Positions 26,293 through 35,479 of a stretch of 64,000 nucleotides of DNA are shown piece by piece. Source of the stretch: Bog-473 sp963736525 (GTDB lineage: Bacteria > Actinomycetota > Acidimicrobiia > Acidimicrobiales > RAAP-2); assembly GCA_963736525.1 (NCBI GenBank), contig CAVTPF010000002.1, forward strand, positions 129,176-193,175, in the 5' to 3' direction. The notes under the pieces were generated by a model, which was not told where the DNA came from, made no database searches, and saw only the letters and a program-made list of their open reading frames with translations. The stretch's first letter is position 1, and the number at the start of each line of letters is the position of its first letter. The translations under genes were made by a program, and so were the position numbers.

Positions 26293-27104
26293 CAGTAGTG
26301 CATGGAGACGCCGCCGTTGGGGCTCAGCAGCTGCCCGGTCACGAAGCTGCTGGCGTCGGCGGCCAGATACAGGACGCAGTATGCGACGTCGGAGGTGGCT
26401 CCGACCCGTCGCATGGGGGCAAAGCGCGCCATTGGCGCCAAGGTGGCGGCCTTGGCCTCCTCGTTCACGGTGCCGTCGGGGTTCGTGTAGTAGCGCGCCG
26501 TCATGTTGGTCGGGATGAAGCCCGGCGCCACGGAGTTGACCCGCACGCCGTGCTGACCGACCTCGACGGCCATCGACTGGGTCAGCTGGGCGACGCCCGC
26601 CTTGCAGATGGCGTAGGGCCCGATGCCGGGCGAGGGCGCCAAGACGGCGGCGGACGCCATGTTGATGATGGAGCCGCCGCGCTGCGCCACCATCGCCTTT
26701 CCGGCGGCCTGGCATCCGTAGAGCACCCCCTTGAGGTTCACCGACAGGATGCGGTCGAACTCGTCGGGGTCGACGTCGATGATGGAGCTGTCGATCATGA
26801 TGCCGGCGATGTTGCACATGACGTGCAGGCCGCCGTGGCGCGCCACGATGTGCTCCACGAGTGTCGCGGCCGCGCCGCGCGCCGACACGTCCAGCGCGGC
26901 ACTCTCCGCTGTCGCCCCCTGGGACATGATCGCGCTCGCCGTCTCGGCCGCCGCGGCTGCATTGATGTCGGCACAGACCACGGTGGCGCCGGCGACGGCC
27001 AAGACCTCGGCCGTCGTCCGGCCGATGCCGCTGCCCGCCCCGGTGACGAGGGCCACCCGGCCGGTCAGATCGAACGCGTCGTGCACACTCTTGGCGGTTT
27101 CCAC
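26292..27104 (-). CDS. SDR family oxidoreductase
   Basis: 270-residue classical short-chain dehydrogenase: VALVTGAGSGIGRTT, NIAG, catalytic Ser in INMASAAV, PYAICKAG as the YxxxK motif and a C-terminal FVTGQLLSPNGG. NAD(H) preference is suggested by the Asp in VVCADIN. Substrate unknown. It lacks the mycofactocin-type insertion. It is followed by an AlkA-like gene on the same strand with a 3-bp overlap. Confidence 0.87.
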   Translation of the reverse strand: METAKSVHDAFDLTGRVALVTGAGSGIGRTTAEVLAVAGATVVCADINAAAAAETASAIMSQGATAESAALDVSARGAAATLVEHIVARHGGLHVMCNIAGIMIDSSIIDVDPDEFDRILSVNLKGVLYGCQAAGKAMVAQRGGSIINMASAAVLAPSPGIGPYAICKAGVAQLTQSMAVEVGQHGVRVNSVAPGFIPTNMTARYYTNPDGTVNEEAKAATLAPMARFAPMRRVGATSDVAYCVLYLAADASSFVTGQLLSPNGGVSMHY

Positions 27105-27150
27105 CGGCGCACCTTACGTGCCCGTGGGCGATCCCATCGGGCCGCTCCCA

Positions 27151-27633
27151 TCAGGCTGCGTCCGCCCGGGGCTCGATGCGGTACACCGGGTACCCGGGCG
27201 CGACACGCGCGAACGCCTGCAGCGGCGCCCGCCGGTCGACCGGGATGTGGGGCCGAGCTCCGGGGGCCAGCGCGAGGTAGCGGCGGAGGATGGGCGCCCG
27301 CAACGCCGGCTCGACCTCGACCAGTTGGACGGCTTCGCGTCTGCCGTGGCGCAACTCGGCCCGGCCGCCGTCGGCTTCGAGGTTGCGCACCCAGTTCGCT
27401 CCTGGTCCCAGCATGGACACGAGGTAGCGTTCCCCGTCGTAGTCGGCGATGACGACGGGGAGGGAGACGGGGTTCCCGCTGCGGCGTCCGCGGACCTCGA
27501 GCGTCCCGGCCCGGGCCGGCAGGAGGCCGGCCGAGAACGCCAGGGCCGACAGACGGTTCTGCAGCCGGGCCCAGCGGTTCGGCCGCCCGCCCTTGTACAT
27601 CCAGCGCACGTAGTCGCCGTAGGTCCTCCTCAT
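27151..27633 (-). CDS. Deazaflavin (F420)-dependent nitroreductase-family protein
   Basis: 160 residues with the DDN/FDOR-A pattern: LEVRGRRSGNPVSLPVVIADYDGERYLVSMLGPGANWVRNLEADGG, typical of split-barrel F420 enzymes including the mycobacterial Ddn. These reduce quinones or other small acceptors with F420H2. It is a monocistronic gene between the SDR and ogt, and adds to the F420-related content of the window. Confidence 0.88.
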   Translation of the reverse strand: MRRTYGDYVRWMYKGGRPNRWARLQNRLSALAFSAGLLPARAGTLEVRGRRSGNPVSLPVVIADYDGERYLVSMLGPGANWVRNLEADGGRAELRHGRREAVQLVEVEPALRAPILRRYLALAPGARPHIPVDRRAPLQAFARVAPGYPVYRIEPRADAA

Positions 27634-27682
27634 GAGCCGATGGTGCGGCGGCCGCGCCGGGGCCGCCAGAGTCGTTGTGCCT

Positions 27683-28198
27683 TTACCCGGTGGGCCTCTC
27701 CGCAGTCACGCCCTCGAGCGCCAGGAGGGTGCGCTTGACCTTCAGACCGCCCCCGTAGCCCCCGATGCCGTTGCTCGCCAGCACGCGATGGCAGGGAACG
27801 ATGACCGGGACGGGGTTGCGGCCGTTGGCCTGGCCCACGGCCCGCGGCCCGTTCGGCCGCCCGACCCGGCGGGCCAGCTCCCCGTAGCTGATGGTCTGGC
27901 CGTAGGGGATGCGGCGCAGCTCGGCCCACACCTCTTGCTGAAACGGAGTGCCGTCCAGCTCGAGGGGGATGTCGAACTCCTTGCGCTCACCGGCGAAGTA
28001 CTCCTCCAGCTGCGTGGCCGTCTCCTTCAAGACGGGGGGGACGTCGTCGACGTCACGGCGTCCGTGCCGGCGCTCGTGGGGCAGCCAGACGCCGATCAGC
28101 ACGTCGCCGTCGCCTTCGAGCACGAGGCGGCCGATCGGTGTGTCGAGGGGCATGGTGGCGGTGGCGGTGGCGGTGGCGGTGGTCCGGGTGGTCTTCAT
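27683..28198 (-). CDS. ogt: Methylated-DNA--protein-cysteine methyltransferase (Ogt)
   Basis: 171 residues. The acceptor cysteine is in PVIVPCHRVLASNG, preceded by the DNA-binding segment PFQQEVWAELRRIPYGQTISYGELARRVG. It repairs O6-methylguanine by suicidal alkyl transfer. The ATG at 28198 overlaps the stop of the upstream Ada-AlkA fusion gene; an internal ATG at 28153 would skip a Thr-Ala repeat tail. The pair forms an alkylation-damage operon. Confidence 0.92.
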   Translation of the reverse strand: MKTTRTTATATATATMPLDTPIGRLVLEGDGDVLIGVWLPHERRHGRRDVDDVPPVLKETATQLEEYFAGERKEFDIPLELDGTPFQQEVWAELRRIPYGQTISYGELARRVGRPNGPRAVGQANGRNPVPVIVPCHRVLASNGIGGYGGGLKVKRTLLALEGVTAERPTG

Positions 28199-29814
28199 GC
28201 TGCGCGTCCTCTCATCGGTGGTTCGGGCATCGGTGGTTCGGGCATCGGTGGTTCGGGAGAGTGGGCGGCCGGTGCGGCGAGCGACCACAGGTGCGCCATG
28301 GCGTAGCTCCGCCACGGGCGCCAGCCCTCGGTGACCGCGACGAGGGCGGCCGGGTCGTCGGGCAGGCCGATGGCCCGCGCCGCCCGGCGGATGCCGAGGT
28401 CGGTCGGCATGAACGCATCCGGATCTCGCAGCGCGCGCATGGCCACGTACTCGGCGGTCCACGGCCCGACGCCCGGGAGCCGGACCAGCGATCGGCGCAG
28501 CTCGAGTGGGTCGGCACCGGGGTCGATCACGACGTCGCCGCGCTGGACCGCGACGGCCAGCGCGACGAGGGCTTGGCGGCGTCCGGCGGGCATGGCGAAC
28601 GCACCCGGGTCGCGCTCGGCCAGTTCGACGAGCGCCGCCGGCGTGGGGAACAGGTGCGAGACGGTGCCGGCCGGCTCGGGGAGGGGCTCCCCGGCGGCCA
28701 GCACGAGCCTCCCCGCGACCGTGCGCGCCCCCGGCACCGAGACCTGTTGGCCGATGACGGCGCGCACGGCGAGCTCGAAGCCGTCCGCCGCCCCGGGCAC
28801 GCGGCGTCCGGGATCGCGCTCGACCACGGGACCGACGAGCGGGTCGTCGCGCAGCGCCTCCCACACAGCGACGGGATCGGCGTCGAGGTCGAGCAGTTGC
28901 CGGCAGCGCGACACGGCCGTGGTGAGGTCGCGCAGGTCGGACAGCACGAGCTCGCCGTCCACGTAGTCCGGGCCGCCGCCCGTGTTCCCGCCGGCACGGG
29001 CACGGGCTCCGGCGAGATCGGGAGCGGAGAGCGTGACGACGCCGTGGCCGTGGGGCAGGCGCAGGCTCCGGCGGTAGGACGCGCCGTCGAGCGATTCCAC
29101 GCCGGGCAGCGCGCGGGCCCCGAGGAACTCGAGCACCGACGCCGGGTTGAAGGGACGTCGGCACGGCAGGCGCAGTCGGATGACCTGCGGCGTGCCGCCG
29201 TCAGCGACGGCGGCACCGCTGATCCGGCGCGTCCCCTTGCCGCGCGCCGCCCGGGCGGCCCGCACCCGCAGGCCGCGCGGCGTGTCGGCGAAGATCTGGC
29301 GCACCGTCTCGTTGCACTGGCGGACACTGGCGAAGCCGGCCGCGAAGGCAACGTGCGCAATGGGGAGATCGGTCGTCTCCAGCAGGACGCGCGCCGTCTG
29401 GCCGCGCTGGGCCCGCGCGATGGCGAGCGGCCCCGTGCCCACTTCGGACGTGACGAGGCGATGCAGCTGCCGCGTGCTGTAGCCGAGCCGGCGGGCCAGA
29501 CCCTCGACCCCGTCGCGGTCGACGACGCCGTCGCGGATGAGCCGCATGGCCCTCGCCACGACGTCGGCCCGGAGGTTCCACTCCGGTGAGCCCGGCGTGG
29601 CGTCAGGGCGGCAGCGCAGGCAGGCCCGAAAGCCGGCCTGCTGCGCCGCGGCCGCGGTCGGGTAGAAGCGGACGTTCTCCCGCTTGGGTGTGCGCGCCGG
29701 GCAGCTCGGCCGGCAGTAGATGCCGGTCGAGGTGACGGCGCAGAAGAACCACCCGTCGAAGCGGGCGTCCTTGCTCTTCGCCGCCTGGTAGCAGCGGTCC
29801 GGGTCCTCCAGCAC
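28195..29814 (-). CDS. Ada-AlkA fusion: methylphosphotriester sensor, AraC HTH and DNA glycosylase
   Basis: 539 residues in three parts. First, the Ada zinc domain with Cys34, Cys38, Cys65 and Cys68 (YCRPSC ... CLRC), whose first cysteine accepts methyl groups from phosphotriesters. Second, an AraC-type helix-turn-helix (GLARRLGYSTRQLHRLV ... HVAFAAGFASVRQC). Third, an AlkA glycosylase with LVRLPGVGPWTAEYVAMRAL and catalytic Asp in FMPTDLGIRR. It probably senses methylation and activates its own operon with ogt. The C-terminus ends in Pro-Glu-Pro-Pro-Met repeats from a 15-bp expansion. Confidence 0.93.
   Translation of the reverse strand: MLEDPDRCYQAAKSKDARFDGWFFCAVTSTGIYCRPSCPARTPKRENVRFYPTAAAAQQAGFRACLRCRPDATPGSPEWNLRADVVARAMRLIRDGVVDRDGVEGLARRLGYSTRQLHRLVTSEVGTGPLAIARAQRGQTARVLLETTDLPIAHVAFAAGFASVRQCNETVRQIFADTPRGLRVRAARAARGKGTRRISGAAVADGGTPQVIRLRLPCRRPFNPASVLEFLGARALPGVESLDGASYRRSLRLPHGHGVVTLSAPDLAGARARAGGNTGGGPDYVDGELVLSDLRDLTTAVSRCRQLLDLDADPVAVWEALRDDPLVGPVVERDPGRRVPGAADGFELAVRAVIGQQVSVPGARTVAGRLVLAAGEPLPEPAGTVSHLFPTPAALVELAERDPGAFAMPAGRRQALVALAVAVQRGDVVIDPGADPLELRRSLVRLPGVGPWTAEYVAMRALRDPDAFMPTDLGIRRAARAIGLPDDPAALVAVTEGWRPWRSYAMAHLWSLAAPAAHSPEPPMPEPPMPEPPMRGRAA
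28213..28257. repeat. 15-bp tandem repeat, 3 copies, at the end of the Ada-AlkA gene
   Basis: CATCGGTGGTTCGGG repeated three times exactly; read on the minus strand it encodes PEPPM units just before the stop codon of the Ada-AlkA gene. Confidence 0.95.
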
Positions 29815-29932
29815 CGTGCCAGCGTGGCACGCCGGTGTGAGGATTACTGGCGGAAATCGGACATCACCGCCCTCCGCTGACGCCCGCTGACCGAGCGTCG
29901 AAGGGCGGGGCGCCGGTGGGGCTGGCGAAGCC

Positions 29933-31033
29933 CTACCGCCTGGCCTGGGCCAGGACGAGCCGGCGGTGCGTGGCGGCGTCGCCCCAGGCGCGTGACAGCG
30001 CCCAGGTCCGCTTCAAGAAGAAGTGGAGGTCGCACTCCCAGGTGTACCCGATGGCGCCGTGGACCTGCAGCGCGACCCGGGCGGCCAGGTCGGCCGCGTC
30101 GGACGCCATCGCCTTGGCCATGGACGCGTCGTGGGAGAGGGAGGGCTGGGCCGTCGCAAGCGACCAGGCGGCGCGGTAGGTGGCGGGACGGGCGAACTCC
30201 AGTGCCACGCGTGCGTTGGCCAAATGGTGCTTCACCGCCTGGAAGCTGCCGATCGGCTTGCCGAACTGGTGGCGCTCCTTGGCGTACTGGGCGGCCATCA
30301 TGAGCATGCGGTCGGCCAGTCCGACGAGCAGCGCCGCGCTGCCGGCGGCGGCGCGGTCGGCGAGCAGCGACGCGGCAGTCTCGGCGGCGACGCCGTACGC
30401 GAGCAGCGTGTCCGAGGCGAGAGGCCAGTGCACGGTGGACAGGTCGCGTGACGAGCTGAGCGCCGGAGTGCTCTCGGCGGTCCATGATGTGGCCGGGACC
30501 GCGTGCAGCTGCCAGCCCGATTCGGTGTCACGGCAGGCCAACAACAAGAACGCAGCGTCGCGCGCGCCCACCACGCGGGGAGTGCGCAAGGTGCCGTCGG
30601 CCGACACCTCGGTGGGTGAGACGATGCCGGCCACGGTCACGTCGATGCCACCCACCGCGAAGCCGGCGTCGTCCTTGACCAGCGCGTCGAGCGCCGCCGC
30701 CGCCGCCGGGTCGGGCAACAGTGCGGACAGCGTCGGCGCGGCCAGGGCCGCCGTCTCGAGCAGCGGCTCGGGGAGGCAGGCCCGCCCCGCCTCCTCCAGC
30801 ACCCCCACGAGATCGACGTCGCTCAGGCCCAGGCCGTCGGCGGCCTCGGGGACCACCAGAGCGGGCGCGCCGAGCTCCGCCAGGACCGCCCAACGGTTCG
30901 TGGCCAATTCGGCGCGGCCCGCCGGGTCCGCGGCCTCGAAGGCGCGCAGCGCGTGTGGCGAGCACTCGGTGTCGAGCACGGCGCGCACCGTGCGGCGGAG
31001 CTCGTCCTGCTCGTCGCTGAACGCAAAGTCCAC
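29933..31033 (-). CDS. Acyl-CoA dehydrogenase, small/beta-type subunit (FadE-like)
   Basis: 366 residues. The N-terminal half is diverged and Ala-rich; the C-terminal domain is clear with YAKERHQFGKPIGSFQAVKHHLANA and LQVHGAIGYTWECDLHFFLKRTWAL. It follows the full-length FadE gene by about 10 bp on the same strand. By analogy with FadE heterotetramers of steroid catabolism I infer it pairs with that product. The operon end, 29815-29932, has no other gene. Confidence 0.86.
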   Translation of the reverse strand: MDFAFSDEQDELRRTVRAVLDTECSPHALRAFEAADPAGRAELATNRWAVLAELGAPALVVPEAADGLGLSDVDLVGVLEEAGRACLPEPLLETAALAAPTLSALLPDPAAAAALDALVKDDAGFAVGGIDVTVAGIVSPTEVSADGTLRTPRVVGARDAAFLLLACRDTESGWQLHAVPATSWTAESTPALSSSRDLSTVHWPLASDTLLAYGVAAETAASLLADRAAAGSAALLVGLADRMLMMAAQYAKERHQFGKPIGSFQAVKHHLANARVALEFARPATYRAAWSLATAQPSLSHDASMAKAMASDAADLAARVALQVHGAIGYTWECDLHFFLKRTWALSRAWGDAATHRRLVLAQARR

Positions 31034-31043
31034 GGCCGTCCGA

Positions 31044-32192
31044 TCAGCCGCGCGGCAGGCCGAGGAGGCGCTCGGCGACGACGTTGCGCTGAATCTCGTT
31101 GGTGCCGGCGTAAATGGGGCCGGCGAGCGAGAAGAGGTAGCCGTCGAGCCACTCGCCGGCAGCCCCGGCCTGCAGGAGCTCGGCCTCCGTGCCCAGCAGA
31201 TCGAGCGCGGCGGTGTGGATGGCGACGTCGGTCTCCGACCAGAAGATCTTGTTGCAGCTGGCTTCGGGGCCCACCGGATGGCCGTGCGAGACCCGCGTCG
31301 CCGTCCAGTACGTGTGCAGCTTGTAGGCCTCGGCGTGCATGTGCGCCTGCGCCACGGCGTCGACGGATGCGGCCGGGCCGCCGCACTGGTCGAAGAGCTG
31401 CACGAGGCGGTCGGCTGCCTCGGTGTAGCGAGCCGGGCTGCGCAGCGAGAGGCCGCGCTCGGACCCGGCCGTCGCCATGGCGACGGACCACCCGGCGCCG
31501 ACGTCGCCGAGCACCTGGTCGTCGGGTACCTCGACGCTGTCGAAGAAGATCTCGGCGAAGCCGGTCTCCCCGTCGATCTGGGGGATGGGGCGGACCGTGA
31601 CCCCGGGCGAGTCCATGGCGACCAGGAAATAGGTGAGGCCGCGGTGGCGCTCCGCTTCGGGATCGGTGCGGAAGATGCCGAAGCACCACTCGGCGAACGC
31701 CCCGCGGCTGGCCCAGGTCTTCTGACCCGTCAGCACCCACCCGTCCTCGGTGGCGTTGCGCACGGCGCGCGAGCGGATGGCGGCCAGATCGCTCCCGGCG
31801 TCGGGCTCGGACCAGCCCTGGCACCAGATCTCGTCGCCCGAGGCCATCGGCGGCAGGTAGCGAGTCTTCTGTGCCTCGGTCCCGTACTCCAGCATGGTGG
31901 GGGCGAGGAGGAAGATGCCGTTCTGGCTCACTCGCTTCGGGGCCCGGGCGCGGTAGTACTCCTCCTCGAACACCAGCCACTCGAAGATCCCGACGTCGCG
32001 CCCGCCGTACTGCGTGGGCCAGCTGACGACCGACCAGCGGTCCTCGAACATGGTGCGCTCCCAGGCCCGGTGCGCCTCGAAGCCGGCGGGCGTATCGAGC
32101 GAGGGGAGCGGGTCGGCGGGGACGTGCGTGGACAGCCACGCCCTGGCCTCGGCGCGGAAGGCCTCCTGCGCATCGCTGAAGGTCAGGTCCAT
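31044..32192 (-). CDS. Acyl-CoA dehydrogenase, large/alpha-type subunit (FadE-like)
   Basis: 382 residues, normal acyl-CoA dehydrogenase length: EIWCQGWSEPDAGSDLAAIRSRAV, KTWASRGAFAEWCFG and C-terminal YAGTNEIQRNVVAERLLGLPRG. It diverges from the thiolase operon at 32355; the operator-like palindrome between them could control both directions. The thiolase and the echA20-ipd cluster nearby suggest a CoA intermediate of steroid C/D rings as substrate. Confidence 0.9.
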   Translation of the reverse strand: MDLTFSDAQEAFRAEARAWLSTHVPADPLPSLDTPAGFEAHRAWERTMFEDRWSVVSWPTQYGGRDVGIFEWLVFEEEYYRARAPKRVSQNGIFLLAPTMLEYGTEAQKTRYLPPMASGDEIWCQGWSEPDAGSDLAAIRSRAVRNATEDGWVLTGQKTWASRGAFAEWCFGIFRTDPEAERHRGLTYFLVAMDSPGVTVRPIPQIDGETGFAEIFFDSVEVPDDQVLGDVGAGWSVAMATAGSERGLSLRSPARYTEAADRLVQLFDQCGGPAASVDAVAQAHMHAEAYKLHTYWTATRVSHGHPVGPEASCNKIFWSETDVAIHTAALDLLGTEAELLQAGAAGEWLDGYLFSLAGPIYAGTNEIQRNVVAERLLGLPRG

Positions 32193-32327
32193 GGACCAGC
32201 GAATCTGGCACAGCGACCCCGGCGGTGCCAACGTGGCCGCCGCGCCGATCCGTCCCCGGGTGCGGCCGGCGATGCCCGGGGACGGGGCCGGTGGGCAGGG
32301 ATGTGCCCTCGCGTCTGGCACCAGATC

Positions 32328-32340
32328 TGATTCGGCGTCA
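32328..32340. promoter_or_regulatory. Palindromic operator-like site 3 (TGATTCGGCGTCA)
   Basis: Right arm CGTCA matches the other sites; the left arm is degenerate, but outer bases extend the symmetry to TCTGA...TCAGA. It lies 15 bp before the thiolase ATG and 136 bp from the divergent FadE start. Confidence 0.55.
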
Positions 32341-32354
32341 GAATTGCCGTTCGT

Positions 32355-33533
32355 ATGCCGAACGCCGTGATTGTCGATGCTGTTCGCACCCCGGTCGGTC
32401 GACGGGGCGGGCGCCTGTCCGGATGGCACGCCACCGACCTGGCCGCCCAGCCACTGGCGGCCCTGCTGGCCCGCAACGACCTGGACCCCGCCCTGGTGGA
32501 GGACGTGGTGATGGGGTGCACCATGACCGTCGGGGAGCAGGCGATGAACATCGCCCGCAACGCCGCCTTGGCGGCGGGGTTCCCCGAGACGGTCCCCGGC
32601 ACGACCGTCGACCGCCAGTGCGGTTCGGCGCAGCAGGCCATCCACTTCGCCGCGCAGGCCGTCATGGCGGGCGCCATGGACGTGGCCATCGGGGCCGGCG
32701 TGGAGTCGATGAGTCGGGTACCCATCGGCTCGACGACCGAGCCCGGGCCGGGTGAGGCCTACGGCCCCCTCTACCTGGAGCGCTTCGAGCTCATCCACCA
32801 GGGCGAGTGCGCGGAGGAGATCGCCCGGCGCTGGCGGATCTCGCGCGACGACATGGACGAGTTCGCCCTGCGCTCGCACCGCCGGGCGGCGCTGGCCACC
32901 GACGAGGGCCGTTTCGCCGGCGAGATCGTGCCGCTCGAGGCCCGGGTCCACCCCGACGTGCCGGGGTCGGCCGAGGTGAGCGGGCTGCTCACCTCCGACG
33001 AGGGCATACGCCGTGACACCTCGCTGGAGAAGTTGGCCCGGCTTCGGCCCGCGTTCTCCGAGACGGGGACCGTGACGGCGGGCACGTCGTCGCAGATCTC
33101 CGACGGTGCGGCGGCGGTCCTCGTCATGAGCGAGGAGCGCGCGTCGTCGCTCGGCCTGCGGCCCCGGGCGCGCTTCCACACCTTCGCCGTGGCGGCGAAC
33201 GACCCCCAGATCATGTTGACGGCGCCGATCCCGGCCACGGAGCTGGTCCTGGCCAAGGCGAAGCTGTCGCTCGCCGACATGGACGTGATTGAGATCAACG
33301 AGGCGTTCGCCTCGGTGGTGCTGGCGTGGGAGCGCGAGTTCCGCCCCGACATGGACAAGGTCAACCCCAACGGCGGCGCCATCGCCATCGGCCATCCCAC
33401 CGGCTGTTCGGGGGCGCGTCTCATGGCCACGCTGCTCAACGAAATGGAACGGACGGGCGCCCGCTACGGCCTCCAGACAATGTGCGAGGGCGGCGGGCAG
33501 GCGAACGCCACGATCATCGAGCGGCTCGGCTGA
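32355..33533 (+). CDS. Acetyl-CoA acyltransferase (FadA6-like thiolase)
   Basis: 392-residue biosynthetic/degradative thiolase. Nucleophile Cys89 in TVDRQCGSAQQA, then NEAFAS, GHPTGCSGARL with the catalytic His, and CEGGGQAN with the second cysteine: all catalytic residues are present. It cleaves a beta-ketoacyl-CoA. In Mycobacterium, FadA6 thiolyses the last ring-derived intermediate in the same pathway as EchA20/IpdAB, and the proximity here makes that role plausible. The stop overlaps the following DUF35 start. Confidence 0.9.
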   Translation: MPNAVIVDAVRTPVGRRGGRLSGWHATDLAAQPLAALLARNDLDPALVEDVVMGCTMTVGEQAMNIARNAALAAGFPETVPGTTVDRQCGSAQQAIHFAAQAVMAGAMDVAIGAGVESMSRVPIGSTTEPGPGEAYGPLYLERFELIHQGECAEEIARRWRISRDDMDEFALRSHRRAALATDEGRFAGEIVPLEARVHPDVPGSAEVSGLLTSDEGIRRDTSLEKLARLRPAFSETGTVTAGTSSQISDGAAAVLVMSEERASSLGLRPRARFHTFAVAANDPQIMLTAPIPATELVLAKAKLSLADMDVIEINEAFASVVLAWEREFRPDMDKVNPNGGAIAIGHPTGCSGARLMATLLNEMERTGARYGLQTMCEGGGQANATIIERLG

Positions 33534-33997
33534 TGGCCGGTGCGACGCGGGTGCCCGCAGTCGAGGGATGGTTCACGACGGGTGACGACGGCGCGCCGCC
33601 GGCACTGCTGGGCTCACGCTGCCGCGGCTGCGGGACCTATGCCTTCCCCGCCGAGGCGAGCTACTGCCGCAACCCGGACTGTGAGTCGATTTCCTTCGAG
33701 ACGGTGGAGCTGTCGCGGCGGGGCCGCATCTGGTCCTACACCGATGCCCGCTACCAGCCCCCGGCCCCGTACGTGGCGGCCGACCCCTACGTGCCGTTCT
33801 GCCTGGCCGCCGTCGAGCTGGCCGCAGAGCACCTCGTGGTCATGGGCCAGGTCGTGGGCGGGGTGACGGTCGAGGACCTCACGGTGGGCGACGAGGTCGA
33901 GCTGGTGGTCGACACGCTGTACTCGGATGACGGCTGCGACTACCTGGTCTGGAAGTGGCGGCCGCTCGATGCCGGTCCGGCCGGCGGAGAGGCCTGA
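33533..33997 (+). CDS. DUF35 Zn-ribbon/OB-fold protein
   Basis: 154 residues: zinc ribbon CRGCG ... CRNPDC (about residues 30-50), then OB-fold strands RRGRIWSYTDARYQPPAPY and PYVPFCLAAVELA. It is translationally coupled to the thiolase upstream (TGATG) and ends 3 bp before a thiolase-like gene downstream. DUF35 proteins form complexes with such partners, as ChsH2 does with Ltp2, so it probably is the CoA-binding partner of the next protein. Confidence 0.88.
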   Translation: MAGATRVPAVEGWFTTGDDGAPPALLGSRCRGCGTYAFPAEASYCRNPDCESISFETVELSRRGRIWSYTDARYQPPAPYVAADPYVPFCLAAVELAAEHLVVMGQVVGGVTVEDLTVGDEVELVVDTLYSDDGCDYLVWKWRPLDAGPAGGEA

Positions 33998-34000
33998 GCG

Positions 34001-35224
34001 ATGTCCGACGACAACAAGGTGGCGGTGCTCGGTGCCGGCATGCACGAGTGGGGCAAGTGGGGTCGGCCCTTCGTCGAGTACGGGCTCGCCGCGGCGCGCG
34101 GCGCGCTGGCCGACGCCGGACTGGGCTGGCGAGACATGCAGTTCGTGTCGGGAGCGGACACCATCCGCAACGGCTACCCCGGGTTCGTGTCCGGTGCGAC
34201 GTTCGCCCAGGCACTCGGCTGGACCGGAGCCCGCGTGTCGAGCGTCTACGCGGCCTGCGCGTCCGGTGCCGTCGCGATCGCCAACGCCCGCGCGCAGATT
34301 CTGGCCGGGCTGTGCGACGTGGCGTTGGTGGTCGGTGCCGACACGACCCCGAAGGGGTTCTTCGCCCCGGTGGGTGGCGGCGATCGCAAGGACGACCCGG
34401 ACTGGCTGCGCTTCCACCTCATGGGGGCGACGAACCCGACCTACTTCGCGCTGTACGCACGGCGGCGTATGGACCGCTTCGGCGCAACCGAGGAGGACTT
34501 CGCACAGGTCAAGGTGAAGAACGCGCGCCACGGGCTGGCCAATCCCTACGCGCGCTACCGCAAGGAGGTCACGGTCGAGGAGGTGCTGGCATCACCCATG
34601 GTGGCCGACCCCCTGCGCCTGCTCGAGATCTGTGCCACCTCCGACGGCGGTGCGGCGCTCGTGCTGTCGAGCATGGAGTTCGCACGGCGCCATACGGGGG
34701 GTGCGGCGCCGCTGGTGACCATCGACGCAGTGTCGACCGTGACGCCGACGTTCCCCAACACCGTCATCGAGATGCCGAATTTCTCAACCGATTCCGCCGC
34801 CGCGTTCGAAGGGCGCGCCGAGGCCGGTCCGGCCGCCGCGGGGTTCCGCCCCTCCATCGCGTCGGCGGCCTACGCCGAGGCCGGCATCGGGCCCGAGGAC
34901 GTGAGCCTGGCCGAGGTCTACGACCTGTCCTCGGCGCTCGAGCTCGACTGGTACGAGGACATCGGACTCTGCGGGGAGGGCGAGGCGGAAAAGCTGTTGC
35001 GCGACGGGGTCACCGCACTCGGCGGCCGGGTCCCGGTGAACCCCTCGGGCGGGCTCTCCTGCTTCGGGGAGGCCATCCCGGCCCAGGCCATCGCGCAGGT
35101 GTGCGAGTGCGTGTGGCAGCTGCGGGGGACGGCCACCGGGCACCAGGTGGAGGGGGCCACGGTGGCGGTCACGGCCAACCAAGGTTTGTTTGGGCACGGT
35201 TCCTCCGTCCTGCTGCGGCGCTGA
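34001..35224 (+). CDS. Thiolase-superfamily lipid-transfer protein with intact cysteine
   Basis: 407 residues of the SCP-x/lipid-transfer thiolase type: VYAACASG carries the nucleophile position Cys86, followed by VVGADTTPKGFF and late VNPSGGLSCFGE and ANQGLFGHGSS. Presence of Cys86 suggests true thiolase chemistry, unlike the two cysteine-less relatives at 50-52 kb. It is third in the thiolase-DUF35-thiolase operon. The substrate is probably a long or cyclic acyl-CoA. Confidence 0.88.
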   Translation: MSDDNKVAVLGAGMHEWGKWGRPFVEYGLAAARGALADAGLGWRDMQFVSGADTIRNGYPGFVSGATFAQALGWTGARVSSVYAACASGAVAIANARAQILAGLCDVALVVGADTTPKGFFAPVGGGDRKDDPDWLRFHLMGATNPTYFALYARRRMDRFGATEEDFAQVKVKNARHGLANPYARYRKEVTVEEVLASPMVADPLRLLEICATSDGGAALVLSSMEFARRHTGGAAPLVTIDAVSTVTPTFPNTVIEMPNFSTDSAAAFEGRAEAGPAAAGFRPSIASAAYAEAGIGPEDVSLAEVYDLSSALELDWYEDIGLCGEGEAEKLLRDGVTALGGRVPVNPSGGLSCFGEAIPAQAIAQVCECVWQLRGTATGHQVEGATVAVTANQGLFGHGSSVLLRR

Positions 35225-35479
35225 AACCCCAGTAGCACACCCCGGTGGCGGGGGAGGGCGGCAATTCCCTCACGGCGTGTGTGATTCCTGGCTGTTGGGG
35301 TATGGACCCGTTGACGTCGAATGCGGTCCCCTCGGTGCTTAGGCTGGCGGGTGCGCGTGAGTCGTCTGAATCAAGGTCAGGGCGGAACGACTGTGATTGG
35401 AGGATGCACTTGCATGTTGGCCACTGATGCGACCGAGTTGCGCCAGGATAAGGAGCAACACAGAGGAGCAGATATCTCA

